Assembly: GCA_900545615.1 (NCBI GenBank) | Contig: UQZM01000057.1 | Span: forward strand, 1 to 11,876 | Direction of reading: 5' to 3' | DNA length: 11,876 bases | Origin: an uncultured Collinsella sp. | GTDB taxonomy: Bacteria > Actinomycetota > Coriobacteriia > Coriobacteriales > Coriobacteriaceae | Shown: positions 5,541 to 11,876 of the stretch, piece by piece | Layout of the letters: every line of letters begins with the position of its first letter | Numbering within the stretch: position 1 is the first letter of the stretch | Translations under genes and position numbers: made by a program | Notes under the pieces: model-generated | Seen by the model: the letters and a program-made list of their open reading frames with translations, nothing else | Told to the model about the DNA's origin: nothing | The model's database searches: none

Positions 5541-6458
5541 CTATTTTTGAAAAAGTTTGCAGGCATTTTCCCAAGCTGCTCGCGCGATTGCCTCAGCATC
5601 CTCGCCGGTACGATCGACACGGTCGTTGACCAGCGTGTTTGCCGTAATGGAGATCATTGCGGGCTCGCATTCAAGACCGCGGATGGGCTCCGGAGCCATA
5701 TACGGGCAATCCGTCTCGAACAAAATTCGATCGAGTGGGGTTGCCGCAAATGCCTCGCGCACATCGTCGTTGCGCTTAAAGGTAGCCGCGCCTCCATAAG
5801 CGATATAGCAGCCCAGCTCCACAAAGCGCTCCATCGTGGCGCGGTCCTCGCCAAAACAGTGCAGCACACAACCGGCCTGGGGCACGCCCACCTCACGAAG
5901 CACGTTGTACGCATCAACGTGCGAGGTGCGCTCCCCATCCGAGTCCTCGTGACGCAGGTGCAGCTCCACCGGCACGTTACGGCACACGGCAAGCTCGAGC
6001 TGGCGCGTCATGCAGTCAATCTGCACGTTATGGGGTGCCGGCGCGATATCGTCGTCATAGTCCATGTGGTAGTCCAGGCCGATTTCGCCAATACCGGCGC
6101 ATAAGGGGTCATCGAGTGCGGCAACGACCTGCGCGTGAACGTCGTCGGTATAGTCCGGCGCACCATACGGATGCACGCCGGCAAGATACTTGATCTGAGG
6201 GATATCCTGCATCGGCAGAATTTCGCGCACGAGCCAGTCGCTATAGTCCGTCACGCTGCGTTTGTCAGCGATGGGGTCGAACATCGTCACCAACAGGTCG
6301 ACGCCCGCGGCTTTGGCGCGCACGAGCGTCTCGGGCACTTCTTTGCCCCAAAACGAAAGCAGATGCGCATGCGTGTCGGCAAGCGGCGCCAAGGGCACGG
6401 GACAAGCAACCGTCTTCTTTTTCTTGGTAAACGTCACGCGTTCGGCATTAAGCGTCAT
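5541..6458 (-). CDS. TatD-family metal-dependent hydrolase, 305 aa
   Basis: A TIM-barrel metallohydrolase of the TatD family, members of which act as deoxyribonucleases (TatD/YcfH type) or D-aminoacyl hydrolases. Metal-ligand motifs are present: DTHAH at 28-32, GIGEIGLDY at 122-130 (Glu125), ELHLRHED with His167, VLHCFGED with His200, and FETDCPYMAPEP with Asp250. The length exceeds the usual 260 because of an N-terminal tail rich in lysine (TKKKK, 11-15) and extra loops, so this may be a divergent subgroup. CAGGAGC precedes the ATG. The start overlaps the end of rsmA by 11 bp, which implies coupling. The exact substrate cannot be inferred, so no symbol is given. Confidence 0.9.
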   Translation of the reverse strand: MTLNAERVTFTKKKKTVACPVPLAPLADTHAHLLSFWGKEVPETLVRAKAAGVDLLVTMFDPIADKRSVTDYSDWLVREILPMQDIPQIKYLAGVHPYGAPDYTDDVHAQVVAALDDPLCAGIGEIGLDYHMDYDDDIAPAPHNVQIDCMTRQLELAVCRNVPVELHLRHEDSDGERTSHVDAYNVLREVGVPQAGCVLHCFGEDRATMERFVELGCYIAYGGAATFKRNDDVREAFAATPLDRILFETDCPYMAPEPIRGLECEPAMISITANTLVNDRVDRTGEDAEAIARAAWENACKLFQK

Positions 6459-7308
6459 GGATTAGCTCCTGGGCCAGGCGGACAAAGTCGGCAACATCGA
6501 GCGTCTCGGCGCGCGTGGTGGATGCGATACCGCAAGCCTCAAAGGCGGCATCGAGCACGTCCTTGGCAAAGCCGTTGGCGCTCATGGAGTTGCGAATGGT
6601 CTTGCGACGCTGAGCAAATGCAGCATCAATCACGCGGGCCACAAACTCGCGGTCGAGTCCTTCGGGCACCACGCCGTCAACACGGTCGATACGCACGACG
6701 GCCGAGTCCACGTGCGGCGCCGGCATAAAGCAACGCGGCGGCACCTCAAAGCGACCCGTCACCTGCGCATACAGGCCGAGCTTTGCCGTATAGCCGCCAT
6801 AGGTCTTGTTGCCCGGCACTGCGGCAATGCGATCGGCAACCTCCTTTTGCACCATGACGACGGCACGCTTGAGCGCGGGCATCGTCTGGAAGAACTGCAA
6901 GATGATTGTCGCCGCCACGTTATAGGGCAAGTTCGCGACAAATACCGTCGGCTCACCGCCGGCGGCCTGCTCAATCTGCTCCGGGCCCACCTTAAGCGCG
7001 TCGCCCATGATAAAGCGGAAGTTGGCGTAGTCGGCGGCGTGAGCATCGAGCACCGGCTCGAGCTCGGGATCGGCCTCGATCGACGTGACGCACGCCGCCT
7101 CCTGCAACAGCGCAAGCGTGAGCGTACCAACGCCCGGACCAACCTCGAGCACGCGCTCATCGCCTGCAAGCTCGGCAAGCTCGCAAATGCGCTCAATTAC
7201 ATGGTTGTCGATCAGGAAGTTCTGGCCCAGGCGATGCTTGGTCGCAAGGCCAAACTCCTCCAGCAGCTCCCTGGTGGCCGTGGGGTTTGCCAAAGGCGAA
7301 GTTGTCAT
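6448..7308 (-). CDS. rsmA: 16S rRNA (A1518/A1519) dimethyladenosine transferase RsmA/KsgA, 286 aa
   Basis: This cytosolic SAM-dependent enzyme dimethylates A1518 and A1519 in helix 45 of 16S rRNA late in 30S assembly; its loss is known to give kasugamycin resistance. HRLGQNFLID at 25-34 is the family's N-terminal signature. The SAM site is VLEVGPGVGTLT (53-64), the catalytic NLPY motif is at 126-129, and FMPAPHVDSAVVRI at 194-207 and AFAQRRKTIRNS at 230-241 complete it. AAGGAGG lies 5 nt before the ATG. A terminator-like hairpin lies only 32 nt upstream, so expression may rely on readthrough from metG. It overlaps the TatD gene by 11 bp. The rsmA-tatD pairing downstream of metG is common in Gram-positive bacteria. 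Confidence 0.97.
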   Translation of the reverse strand: MTTSPLANPTATRELLEEFGLATKHRLGQNFLIDNHVIERICELAELAGDERVLEVGPGVGTLTLALLQEAACVTSIEADPELEPVLDAHAADYANFRFIMGDALKVGPEQIEQAAGGEPTVFVANLPYNVAATIILQFFQTMPALKRAVVMVQKEVADRIAAVPGNKTYGGYTAKLGLYAQVTGRFEVPPRCFMPAPHVDSAVVRIDRVDGVVPEGLDREFVARVIDAAFAQRRKTIRNSMSANGFAKDVLDAAFEACGIASTTRAETLDVADFVRLAQELIHDA

Positions 7309-7340
7309 GGTTGCCTCCTTAGCATGATGGCGGCGTCTTG

Positions 7341-7376
7341 AAACAAAAGGGCATGGACCGTGGCGGCCATGCCCTT
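7341..7376 (-). terminator. Terminator-like hairpin between metG and rsmA
   Basis: On the minus strand AAGGGCATGG and CCATGCCCTT form a perfect 10-bp stem with a 10-nt loop, followed by TTGTTT. It begins 39 bp after the metG stop. The interrupted T-tract suggests partial termination. Confidence 0.7.
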
Positions 7377-7415
7377 ACAGCTAAACAGCAAATTGCCGAT
7401 ATGGCGCGCTGCGTC

Positions 7416-9017
7416 TTAGCCCAGACGCGGGAACAGCGAATCGCCCTTCTCGACGGGCTGACCACCAGCAAGCAGGCCCCAAGCGCAAATGCCCTTGAGG
7501 TCGTCGCTCGCGGCCTCGTCCTCGCAGGACAGGCGGCGCAGAGCCTCGGCAGAAGTCTGGGGCATGAGCGGCATCAGCAGGTGAGCGGCAATGCGGATGG
7601 CCTCGAGCAGGTTGTAGATCACAAACGCCAGCTCGTCAGCCTTGGCCTCGTCCTTGGCAAGTGCCCAAGGCTCGGAGTCCTCGATGTAGTGGTTGGCGGC
7701 GTGGATGAGCTCCATGACCTCGTCCTTGGCTCCACCGTAATCGAGCACGTCCATCTTGGCCATGTAGCGCTCGACCAAACCGTCGGCAATCTTTGCCAGC
7801 GGGTTGTCGAACGCATCGAACGACGCGGGCTTGGCGGGCGCGCAACCGTCAAAGTACTTGCCGCTCATGTTGAGCGAACGCGAGATAAGGTTGCCCCAGC
7901 TGTTGGCCAGGTCGGCGTTGTAGACCTGCTCCATGCGCTCGAAGCTGATGGCGCCGTCGGTGCCGGGCACCACGTCGGTCATAAAGTAATAGCGATAGCC
8001 CTCGACGCCCAGCATGTCGATAACGTCCTGCGGAGCGATGGCGTTGCCGCGGCTCTTGGACATCTTCTCGGCCTTGCCGGTCTCGGCATTGCGCACGGTC
8101 AGGAAGCCGTGGGCAAAGACGTGCTCGGGCAGGGCCTCGCCGATGGCCATGAGCATGGCGGGCCAAATGACGCAGTGGAAGCGGATGATGTCCTTACCCA
8201 CGATGTGGAACTGCGCGGGCCAGCGATAGGCCAGCTCGGCACGGGCCTCGTCGGTGTCGACACCGTAGCCGACGGCCGTCATATAGTTGAGCAGCGCGTC
8301 GAACCACACGTAGGTCACATGGCCCTCGTCGAACGGGACCTTGATGCCCCAGTCAAAGCTCGTACGGCTCACGGAAAGGTCGTTGAGGCCGCCTTCGACA
8401 AAGCTGCGCACCTCGTTCATGCGGAACGCGGGCTCAACAAAATCGGGGTGCTCGTCATAGAGCTTGAGCAGCTTGTCCTGGAACGCAGAGAGCTTAAAGA
8501 AGTAGGACTCCTCCTGCACGCGCTCGAGCGGACGGTGGCAATCGGGGCACAGGTGCTGGCCGACGCTGCCGTACTCTTCGTCACCCTTCTGGACCTGTGT
8601 ATCGGTAAAGTAGGTCTCGTCGGGCACGCAGTACCAGCCGTCGTAGCTGCCCTTATACAGGTAGCCGGACTCCTTCATGCGCTCCCACAGATACTGCACC
8701 GCATGATGCTGGCGCGGCTCGGTGGTGCGGATGAAGTCGTCGTTGGAGATCTCGAGCTTGCTCCACAGCTCCTTGAAGTGCGGAGCCTGGCTGTCGGTCC
8801 ACTCCTGCGGCGTCATGTTGTGCTTGGCTGCAGCCTCGGCAACCTTCTCGCCATGCTCGTCCATGCCAGTCAGGAACTTGACGTTATAGCCGGCAGAGCG
8901 ACGATAGCGAGCCTGGACGTCGGCGATGATGGTGGAATAAGCCGTGCCCAGGTGCGGATCGGCGTTGACGTAGTAGATGGGCGTCGTGATAAAGAACGAA
9001 GGCTTGCTTTGATCCAT
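7416..9017 (-). CDS. metG: Methionyl-tRNA synthetase (MetRS), 533 aa
   Basis: A class I synthetase that charges initiator and elongator tRNA-Met with methionine using ATP. The HIGH-type motif is HLGT at 22-25, followed by GMDEHGEK at 51-58. KMSKS is exact at 318-322. The connective domain has Cys130 and CPDC (157-160), but the position usually filled by a second Cys after 130 is Asp133, so the zinc site is reduced. The helical anticodon-binding domain covers about 350-500. The C-terminal dimerisation/tRNA-binding module of longer MetRS proteins is absent, as in many actinobacteria. CTGGAGG lies 9 nt before ATG. It follows rsmI after 69 bp; a weak TTGCGT-15-TATGCA promoter could lie there. Confidence 0.97.
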   Translation of the reverse strand: MDQSKPSFFITTPIYYVNADPHLGTAYSTIIADVQARYRRSAGYNVKFLTGMDEHGEKVAEAAAKHNMTPQEWTDSQAPHFKELWSKLEISNDDFIRTTEPRQHHAVQYLWERMKESGYLYKGSYDGWYCVPDETYFTDTQVQKGDEEYGSVGQHLCPDCHRPLERVQEESYFFKLSAFQDKLLKLYDEHPDFVEPAFRMNEVRSFVEGGLNDLSVSRTSFDWGIKVPFDEGHVTYVWFDALLNYMTAVGYGVDTDEARAELAYRWPAQFHIVGKDIIRFHCVIWPAMLMAIGEALPEHVFAHGFLTVRNAETGKAEKMSKSRGNAIAPQDVIDMLGVEGYRYYFMTDVVPGTDGAISFERMEQVYNADLANSWGNLISRSLNMSGKYFDGCAPAKPASFDAFDNPLAKIADGLVERYMAKMDVLDYGGAKDEVMELIHAANHYIEDSEPWALAKDEAKADELAFVIYNLLEAIRIAAHLLMPLMPQTSAEALRRLSCEDEAASDDLKGICAWGLLAGGQPVEKGDSLFPRLG

Positions 9018-9086
9018 GGGGTTTGTCCTCCAGAAAAACGTTGCATACAGGGGATGATTCTAACGCAAGGGCTGGATATCCTCCAT

Positions 9087-9965
9087 CTATTGCATATCGA
9101 GCACCATGGCATAGACATCGCGCTTGCGGCGCGAGTACTTCTGAGACAGGCGCTTTGCCACCGCGGAGGCGGGCTCCCCCTCCTCGAGCGCGGTGCGAAT
9201 GTCCTCGCGCAGGGCTTCGTCGGGGTCTACCGCTGCGGCCCCAACCGGCGCGATACCGGCCTCCTCGTCCTCACTCGGCGGCGCGATGACCAGCGCGATC
9301 TCGCCCTTTACCTCGCCACGGGCACGCAGCTCCTCGGCGAGCTGGGCAGCGGGCCCGCGCAAGACCTCCTCGTGCAGTTTGGTGAGTTCGCGGCAGACGG
9401 CGACATCGCGCTGGGGAAAAACCTCTGCCACGGCCTCGAGCGTCGCCACGATGCGATGTGGAGACTCGTAGAAGATGAGTGCGCCGGGGACGACGGCAAG
9501 GCGCTGCAGTCGGCGCACGCGGTCGCCGTGCTTGCGACCCAAAAAGCCTTCGAAGAAGAAATGCTCGCAGGGAATACCGGACGATACGAGCGCCGTGACG
9601 CAAGCAGAGGGGCCGGGAATAACCTCGACAGGCACATCCGCCTCGCGCGCCGCCTCGACCAGCGCCTGGCCGGGATCGGACACACTCGGCATACCGGCGT
9701 CCGAGGCAAAGGCGAGGGTCTCCCCCGCCAGCAGGCGGTCGACCAGGCCGGCTGCGCGACTTGCGATCACGTTCTCGTCGCAACGAACGAGCGGCTTGGA
9801 GATGCCTAGGTGCATCAGCAACTTTGAGGTCACACGCGTGTCCTCGCAGCAGACGGCGTCGGCGGCGGCAAATGCCTCGCCGACGCGCGGAGACAGGTCG
9901 CCCAGGTTACCGATGGGCGTACCGACCACATAAAGTTTGCCCGTGCGGGCGCTGTTTTGCGTCAT
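9087..9965 (-). CDS. rsmI: 16S rRNA (cytidine1402-2'-O)-methyltransferase RsmI, 292 aa
   Basis: A tetrapyrrole-methylase-fold enzyme that methylates the ribose of C1402 in the 16S decoding centre, acting with RsmH. GTPIGNLGDLS at 15-25 is the diagnostic N-terminal motif. CEDTRVTSKLL, SDAGMPSVSDPG, IPGPSA and FYESPHR follow in family order. A C-terminal helical region (about 230-292) ends RRKRDVYAMVLDMQ and matches the longer RsmI proteins. It starts 6 bp after the stop of the GH5-like gene with only a weak AGG ribosome site, so translation probably depends on coupling to that gene. Confidence 0.95.
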   Translation of the reverse strand: MTQNSARTGKLYVVGTPIGNLGDLSPRVGEAFAAADAVCCEDTRVTSKLLMHLGISKPLVRCDENVIASRAAGLVDRLLAGETLAFASDAGMPSVSDPGQALVEAAREADVPVEVIPGPSACVTALVSSGIPCEHFFFEGFLGRKHGDRVRRLQRLAVVPGALIFYESPHRIVATLEAVAEVFPQRDVAVCRELTKLHEEVLRGPAAQLAEELRARGEVKGEIALVIAPPSEDEEAGIAPVGAAAVDPDEALREDIRTALEEGEPASAVAKRLSQKYSRRKRDVYAMVLDMQ

Positions 9966-9971
9966 ATCAAC

Positions 9972-11033
9972 CTATTCAATCATGCCGCGCTCGAGCGTGC
10001 CGAGTGCCGCGCGGGCGTCCCATGCTGCAATGCGCTTCTCGGTCTTCCACGTTTGGAAGAACCAACCGGCAGCCGGCGCAAACGAAGCCAGCTGGTTGGC
10101 GATAAACACGCGCTCGTAGGCATTGCGGCCCTCGGGCGTAACCGACGAGTTGGCGAAGATCGCCGCGCCCGACCATTCGCCCACCAAAACGGGGAACCCA
10201 GTTGCGACCGCCTCTTTGAGCTCACGCTTGTTGCGCGAAATCGCCGTCGTCAGACCGCGGGGGCTCGTGATGTCGAGCGCATACTCGTCGCGGTAATGGT
10301 ACAGGTGAAGGTCCATGTAGACGTTCTTGTACTTGGCACCGCGCATAAAGTGCTTCCACTCGCCAGGGTGTCCCGAAGAGGAAAAGACGACGATCTTGTC
10401 CTCGGGCATATACGAACGAACGAGCTCGTAGGCATCGCGATAGAAATTGCGCAGGTAGTGGGCCGGAATGCCATCCGTCATGGTAAAGAGGCTCTTGCGT
10501 ACGCTCATCTGCGGCGTATCCAACAGCTCGATGCCCAGCAGGCTCTCGGCCTCACCATAGCGATCGGCCAGGCGCTCGAGCACATCGAGCGCAACGTGAC
10601 GGCCGTTGGTGGACGAATGCCACTCGGCAACAGCCTCCGGCGTGGTTGGCGAATCATTGGAATCGCCCTGACCGCCGGGTACAGTCGCCAGATCAAGCAG
10701 TACGCGGATGTTGTACTTGTCGGCCCACTCAATAGCACGGTCGATATAATCGACGACCGAGATGTAGGAAGCGTCGGACTCCTGCGAGCCAAAGGCATAC
10801 CACGGCACCGGCAGGCGCACGGCGTTGAGACCGATCTGCGCCATACGGCGAAAATCGTCCTCGCTCACAAACGTCTCGTAATGGCGACGCATGCGCTCGT
10901 TATAGGCAGCGGTGCCCATGGCCCCCTGCAGCTCGGCTGCATTGGATGCTCCGGTCGCTGCATAGAGCGACGGGGTCACCCAGGGCTCGGGAATAAACCA
11001 GCCAGAGAGATTAACGCCGAGAATCCTCTCCAT
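9972..11033 (-). CDS. GH5-like (exo-1,3-glucanase type) protein with altered catalytic residues, 353 aa
   Basis: The protein has the glycoside hydrolase family 5 barrel layout, closest in appearance to exo-beta-1,3-glucanases: GVNLSGWFIPEPWVTPSLY at 6-24, NAVRLPVPWYAFG at 70-82, LLGIELLDTP at 165-174, MDLHLYHY at 240-247, PVLVGEWSGA at 281-290 and GWFFQTWK at 323-330. The nucleophile Glu286 is present. The acid/base Glu of the usual NEP motif is Thr173 (DTP), and the usual LDLH is LDLA (Ala116). It may therefore be inactive, act by another mechanism, or bind sugars. There is no signal peptide, so it should be cytosolic. I chose the ATG after AAGGGGG; an open frame continues upstream through repeats and is unlikely to be translated. 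It is tightly coupled to rsmI. Confidence 0.85.
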   Translation of the reverse strand: MERILGVNLSGWFIPEPWVTPSLYAATGASNAAELQGAMGTAAYNERMRRHYETFVSEDDFRRMAQIGLNAVRLPVPWYAFGSQESDASYISVVDYIDRAIEWADKYNIRVLLDLATVPGGQGDSNDSPTTPEAVAEWHSSTNGRHVALDVLERLADRYGEAESLLGIELLDTPQMSVRKSLFTMTDGIPAHYLRNFYRDAYELVRSYMPEDKIVVFSSSGHPGEWKHFMRGAKYKNVYMDLHLYHYRDEYALDITSPRGLTTAISRNKRELKEAVATGFPVLVGEWSGAAIFANSSVTPEGRNAYERVFIANQLASFAPAAGWFFQTWKTEKRIAAWDARAALGTLERGMIE

Positions 11034-11053
11034 CACGGCCCCCTTCGAATCGC

Positions 11054-11068
11054 GCAGGTCGAACCTGC
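11054..11068. promoter_or_regulatory. Short hairpin in the GH5-like gene leader
   Basis: GCAGGT-cga-ACCTGC is a perfect 6-bp inverted repeat 21 bp upstream of the GH5-like start, within the expected 5' leader. It could be an operator or a small RNA hairpin; no regulator family is recognised. Confidence 0.3.
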
Positions 11069-11098
11069 ATCGCATTGCATAGGAAAAGTATCGTTTTG

Positions 11099-11104
11099 AG
11101 TATA
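11099..11104 (-). promoter_or_regulatory. Possible -10 box for the GH5-like gene
   Basis: TATACT on the minus strand lies 66 bp upstream of the start codon. No convincing -35 hexamer is seen at 16-18 nt (GGTCGC at best), so the promoter would be weak or activator-dependent. If used, it would drive the GH5-like, rsmI and metG run. Confidence 0.4.
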
Positions 11105-11228
11105 CCCGCGCGTGCGGACAGGCGACCGAACGGTCTACAAAGTGGCGCAAAAGTGGGAGGAATGTCCGGGCAGACGGAACCCGAGATGCACACGCCAAGA
11201 TGCACACGTGCGCCGGAAGTAGGCGGCC

Positions 11229-11414
11229 GGAAAGCGTGCCCCGTTTTTTCGCAAAAGACTGGGATGCATTTTCCGCCAAGAGCCGCAAAAGGAAAGCGCG
11301 TCCCATTCTGACGCCGGATTCCGGTCCACACTTTCCCAAACAGGCTCAAAGCGGAAAGCGCATCCCGCTCTGAAGCCAAATTCCGGGATGCAGTTTCCGC
11401 AGGAGCCCTCGGTA
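11229..11414. repeat. Three degenerate 62-bp tandem repeats with internal dyad symmetry
   Basis: Units start at 11229, 11291 and 11353, each with GGAAAGCG, giving an exact 62-bp period. A second conserved block, GGGATGCA-N-TTTCCG, lies near offset 33 in units 1 and 3 and is diverged in unit 2. Within unit 3 the two blocks pair as a 16-bp stem with two mismatches around a loop of about 16 nt; units 1 and 2 form weaker versions. A degenerate fourth unit may precede them (AGATGCACACG occurs twice at 11184-11208). No coding content is supported. The array lies upstream of the GH5-like promoter and downstream of the tRNA-Phe repeats. Confidence 0.7.
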
Positions 11415-11474
11415 AAAGAAAAGGACCCCTTTGCAGAGGTCCTAGTCAATTCAAGGTGGCGGGGAAGGGAATCG
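11413..11474 (-). repeat. Second copy of the tRNA-Phe 3' end plus terminator (62 bp)
   Basis: This 62-bp block is identical to 11599-11660. It includes the full terminator hairpin (stem within 11422-11443) and the tRNA-Phe 3' end from within the T-loop. The rest of the tRNA is missing. It may serve as a second terminator on the minus strand. Confidence 0.85.
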
Positions 11475-11598
11475 CGCCCGCGCTCCGCGCGTGCGGACCG
11501 CTGCGGCGCTTCCGCGCCTTGCGAGCTGCGCTGGCAAACGCTCACGCGTTTACTCAGCTCCGCGCCCTCACGGGGTTCGATTCCGCGTGGGGGCCGCA
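11475..11598. repeat. Palindrome-rich insert between the two tRNA-Phe 3' blocks (124 bp)
   Basis: The GC-rich insert contains a two-part hairpin: GAGCTG (11523-11528) with CAGCTC (11555-11560), enclosing AAACGC-tcac-GCGTTT (11536-11551). Its right part carries GGGGTTCGATTCC at 11572-11584, a perfect inverted copy of the tRNA-Phe T-arm at 11654-11666. The order of motifs parallels the tRNA-Leu insert. Confidence 0.55.
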
Positions 11599-11629
11599 TA
11601 AAAGAAAAGGACCCCTTTGCAGAGGTCCT
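11599..11629 (-). terminator. Intrinsic terminator of tRNA-Phe
   Basis: On the minus strand an 8-bp stem (AGGACCTC with GGGGTCCT, one G-U) and loop TGCAAA are followed by TTTTCTTTT, 13 nt after the tRNA discriminator base. Confidence 0.85.
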
Positions 11630-11642
11630 AGTCAATTCAAGG

Positions 11643-11715
<73 letters not shown>

Positions 11716-11747
11716 ATTTGAGGTGTGCCTTGTTTCAAGGCTTGATT

Positions 11748-11775
11748 AGTATAACCAAGGACGCGCTCCGGTCAA
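11748..11775 (-). promoter_or_regulatory. Promoter of tRNA-Phe
   Basis: On the minus strand, TTGACC (11775-11770) and TATACT (11753-11748) are separated by 16 nt, close to the sigma-70 consensus. The tRNA starts about 32 nt downstream of the -10 box. The -35 box contains the TGA stop of the upstream gene. Confidence 0.75.
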
Positions 11776-11876
11776 CCGAGAATTTTAAAAAAGTTTTTGA
11801 GCGCGACATCGGCCACAATCTCCTTGATTCTCATTTTCATTGCAACAGCCTCAGGACTCAGCGCAACGCGTTGCGC
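11772..11876 (-). CDS. C-terminal end of an unidentified minus-strand protein
   Basis: Only one of the three minus-strand frames is open from the window edge, ending at TGA (11774-11772). It gives 34 residues beginning AQRVALSPEAVAMKM, with a basic/hydrophobic helix-like end (LKNFFKILG). The last codons are AT-richer than other genes here. No family is recognised. The stop overlaps the -35 box of tRNA-Phe. Confidence 0.5.
   Translation of the reverse strand, partial: AQRVALSPEAVAMKMRIKEIVADVALKNFFKILG

Noticed and set aside
7338..9809. Very long open frame (823 codons) on the plus strand
   Set aside because: It lies antisense to metG and rsmI, both of which have all family motifs. In GC-rich genes the mirror frame often stays open. 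The translation is low-complexity, rich in Leu, Val, Gly, His and Arg.
11054..11068. Another T-arm-like element (GCAGGTTCGACCTGC on the minus strand)
   Set aside because: It resembles a T-arm but the loop is too short and no acceptor sequence or terminator follows; a simple hairpin is the better reading.
11034..11339. N-terminal extension of the GH5-like protein by 102 codons
   Set aside because: The extension reads through the promoter region and the 62-bp repeats, and the family start GVNLSGW follows directly after the internal ATG, which has a good ribosome site.
11229..11474. CRISPR-like array
   Set aside because: The repeats are contiguous, degenerate and 62 bp long with internal dyads, with no identical repeats separated by unique spacers and no cas genes.

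Overview
The window looks like a housekeeping stretch of a high-GC Gram-positive chromosome, most likely an actinobacterium of the class Coriobacteriia (Collinsella-like). This is inferred from GC-rich codon use, strong Shine-Dalgarno sites, the short MetRS and SerRS forms, and the general look of the genes and intergenic repeats. It was not tested against any database. Almost every gene is on the minus strand, so the reading below runs from high to low coordinates.

Layout: (1) 11876-11640 holds the tail of an unidentified minus-strand gene, then tRNA-Phe(GAA) with a very good promoter and an intrinsic terminator. (2) 11640-11034 is repeat-rich non-coding DNA: a second copy of the tRNA-Phe 3' end plus terminator, a palindrome-rich insert, three 62-bp degenerate tandem repeats, and a possible promoter. 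(3) 11033-5541 is a long co-directional gene run: a GH5-like protein with an altered active site, rsmI, metG, rsmA/ksgA and a TatD-family hydrolase. (4) 5540-5178 holds tRNA-Leu(CAG), its terminator and a second, partly duplicated terminator and tRNA end. (5) 5104-2845 holds an SPFH/band-7 membrane protein, rlmH (translationally coupled) and proC. (6) 2844-2403 contains an inverted-repeat element filling the gap between two convergent genes, a 57-aa membrane protein on the plus strand that is easy to miss, and a compact divergent promoter shared with serS. (7) 2402-1 contains serS, a hypothetical protein, tRNA-Arg(ACG), a GC-rich stretch with nested pairing, and the end of a plus-strand gene.

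Most genes serve translation: two aminoacyl-tRNA synthetases, three tRNAs, and three rRNA methyltransferases. RsmI and RsmA modify the 16S decoding region, and RlmH modifies helix 69 of 23S rRNA, which contacts it. ProC (proline synthesis), the TatD hydrolase and the SPFH membrane scaffold are bystanders of kinds often found in such neighbourhoods.

The least expected signal is around the tRNA genes. Beyond the terminator of all three tRNAs lies a 12-13 nt perfect inverted copy of that tRNA's own T-arm, 68-69 nt from the T-arm each time. At tRNA-Leu and tRNA-Phe a 62-bp block (tRNA 3' end plus terminator) is repeated 189 and 186 bp away, enclosing related palindrome-rich inserts of 127 and 124 bp. 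This resembles a small element family that targets or copies tRNA 3' ends. Other points worth checking are the GH5-like protein lacking its acid/base glutamate, a mismatched acceptor stem in tRNA-Phe, a symmetric bidirectional promoter, and possible structured RNA at 119-370.
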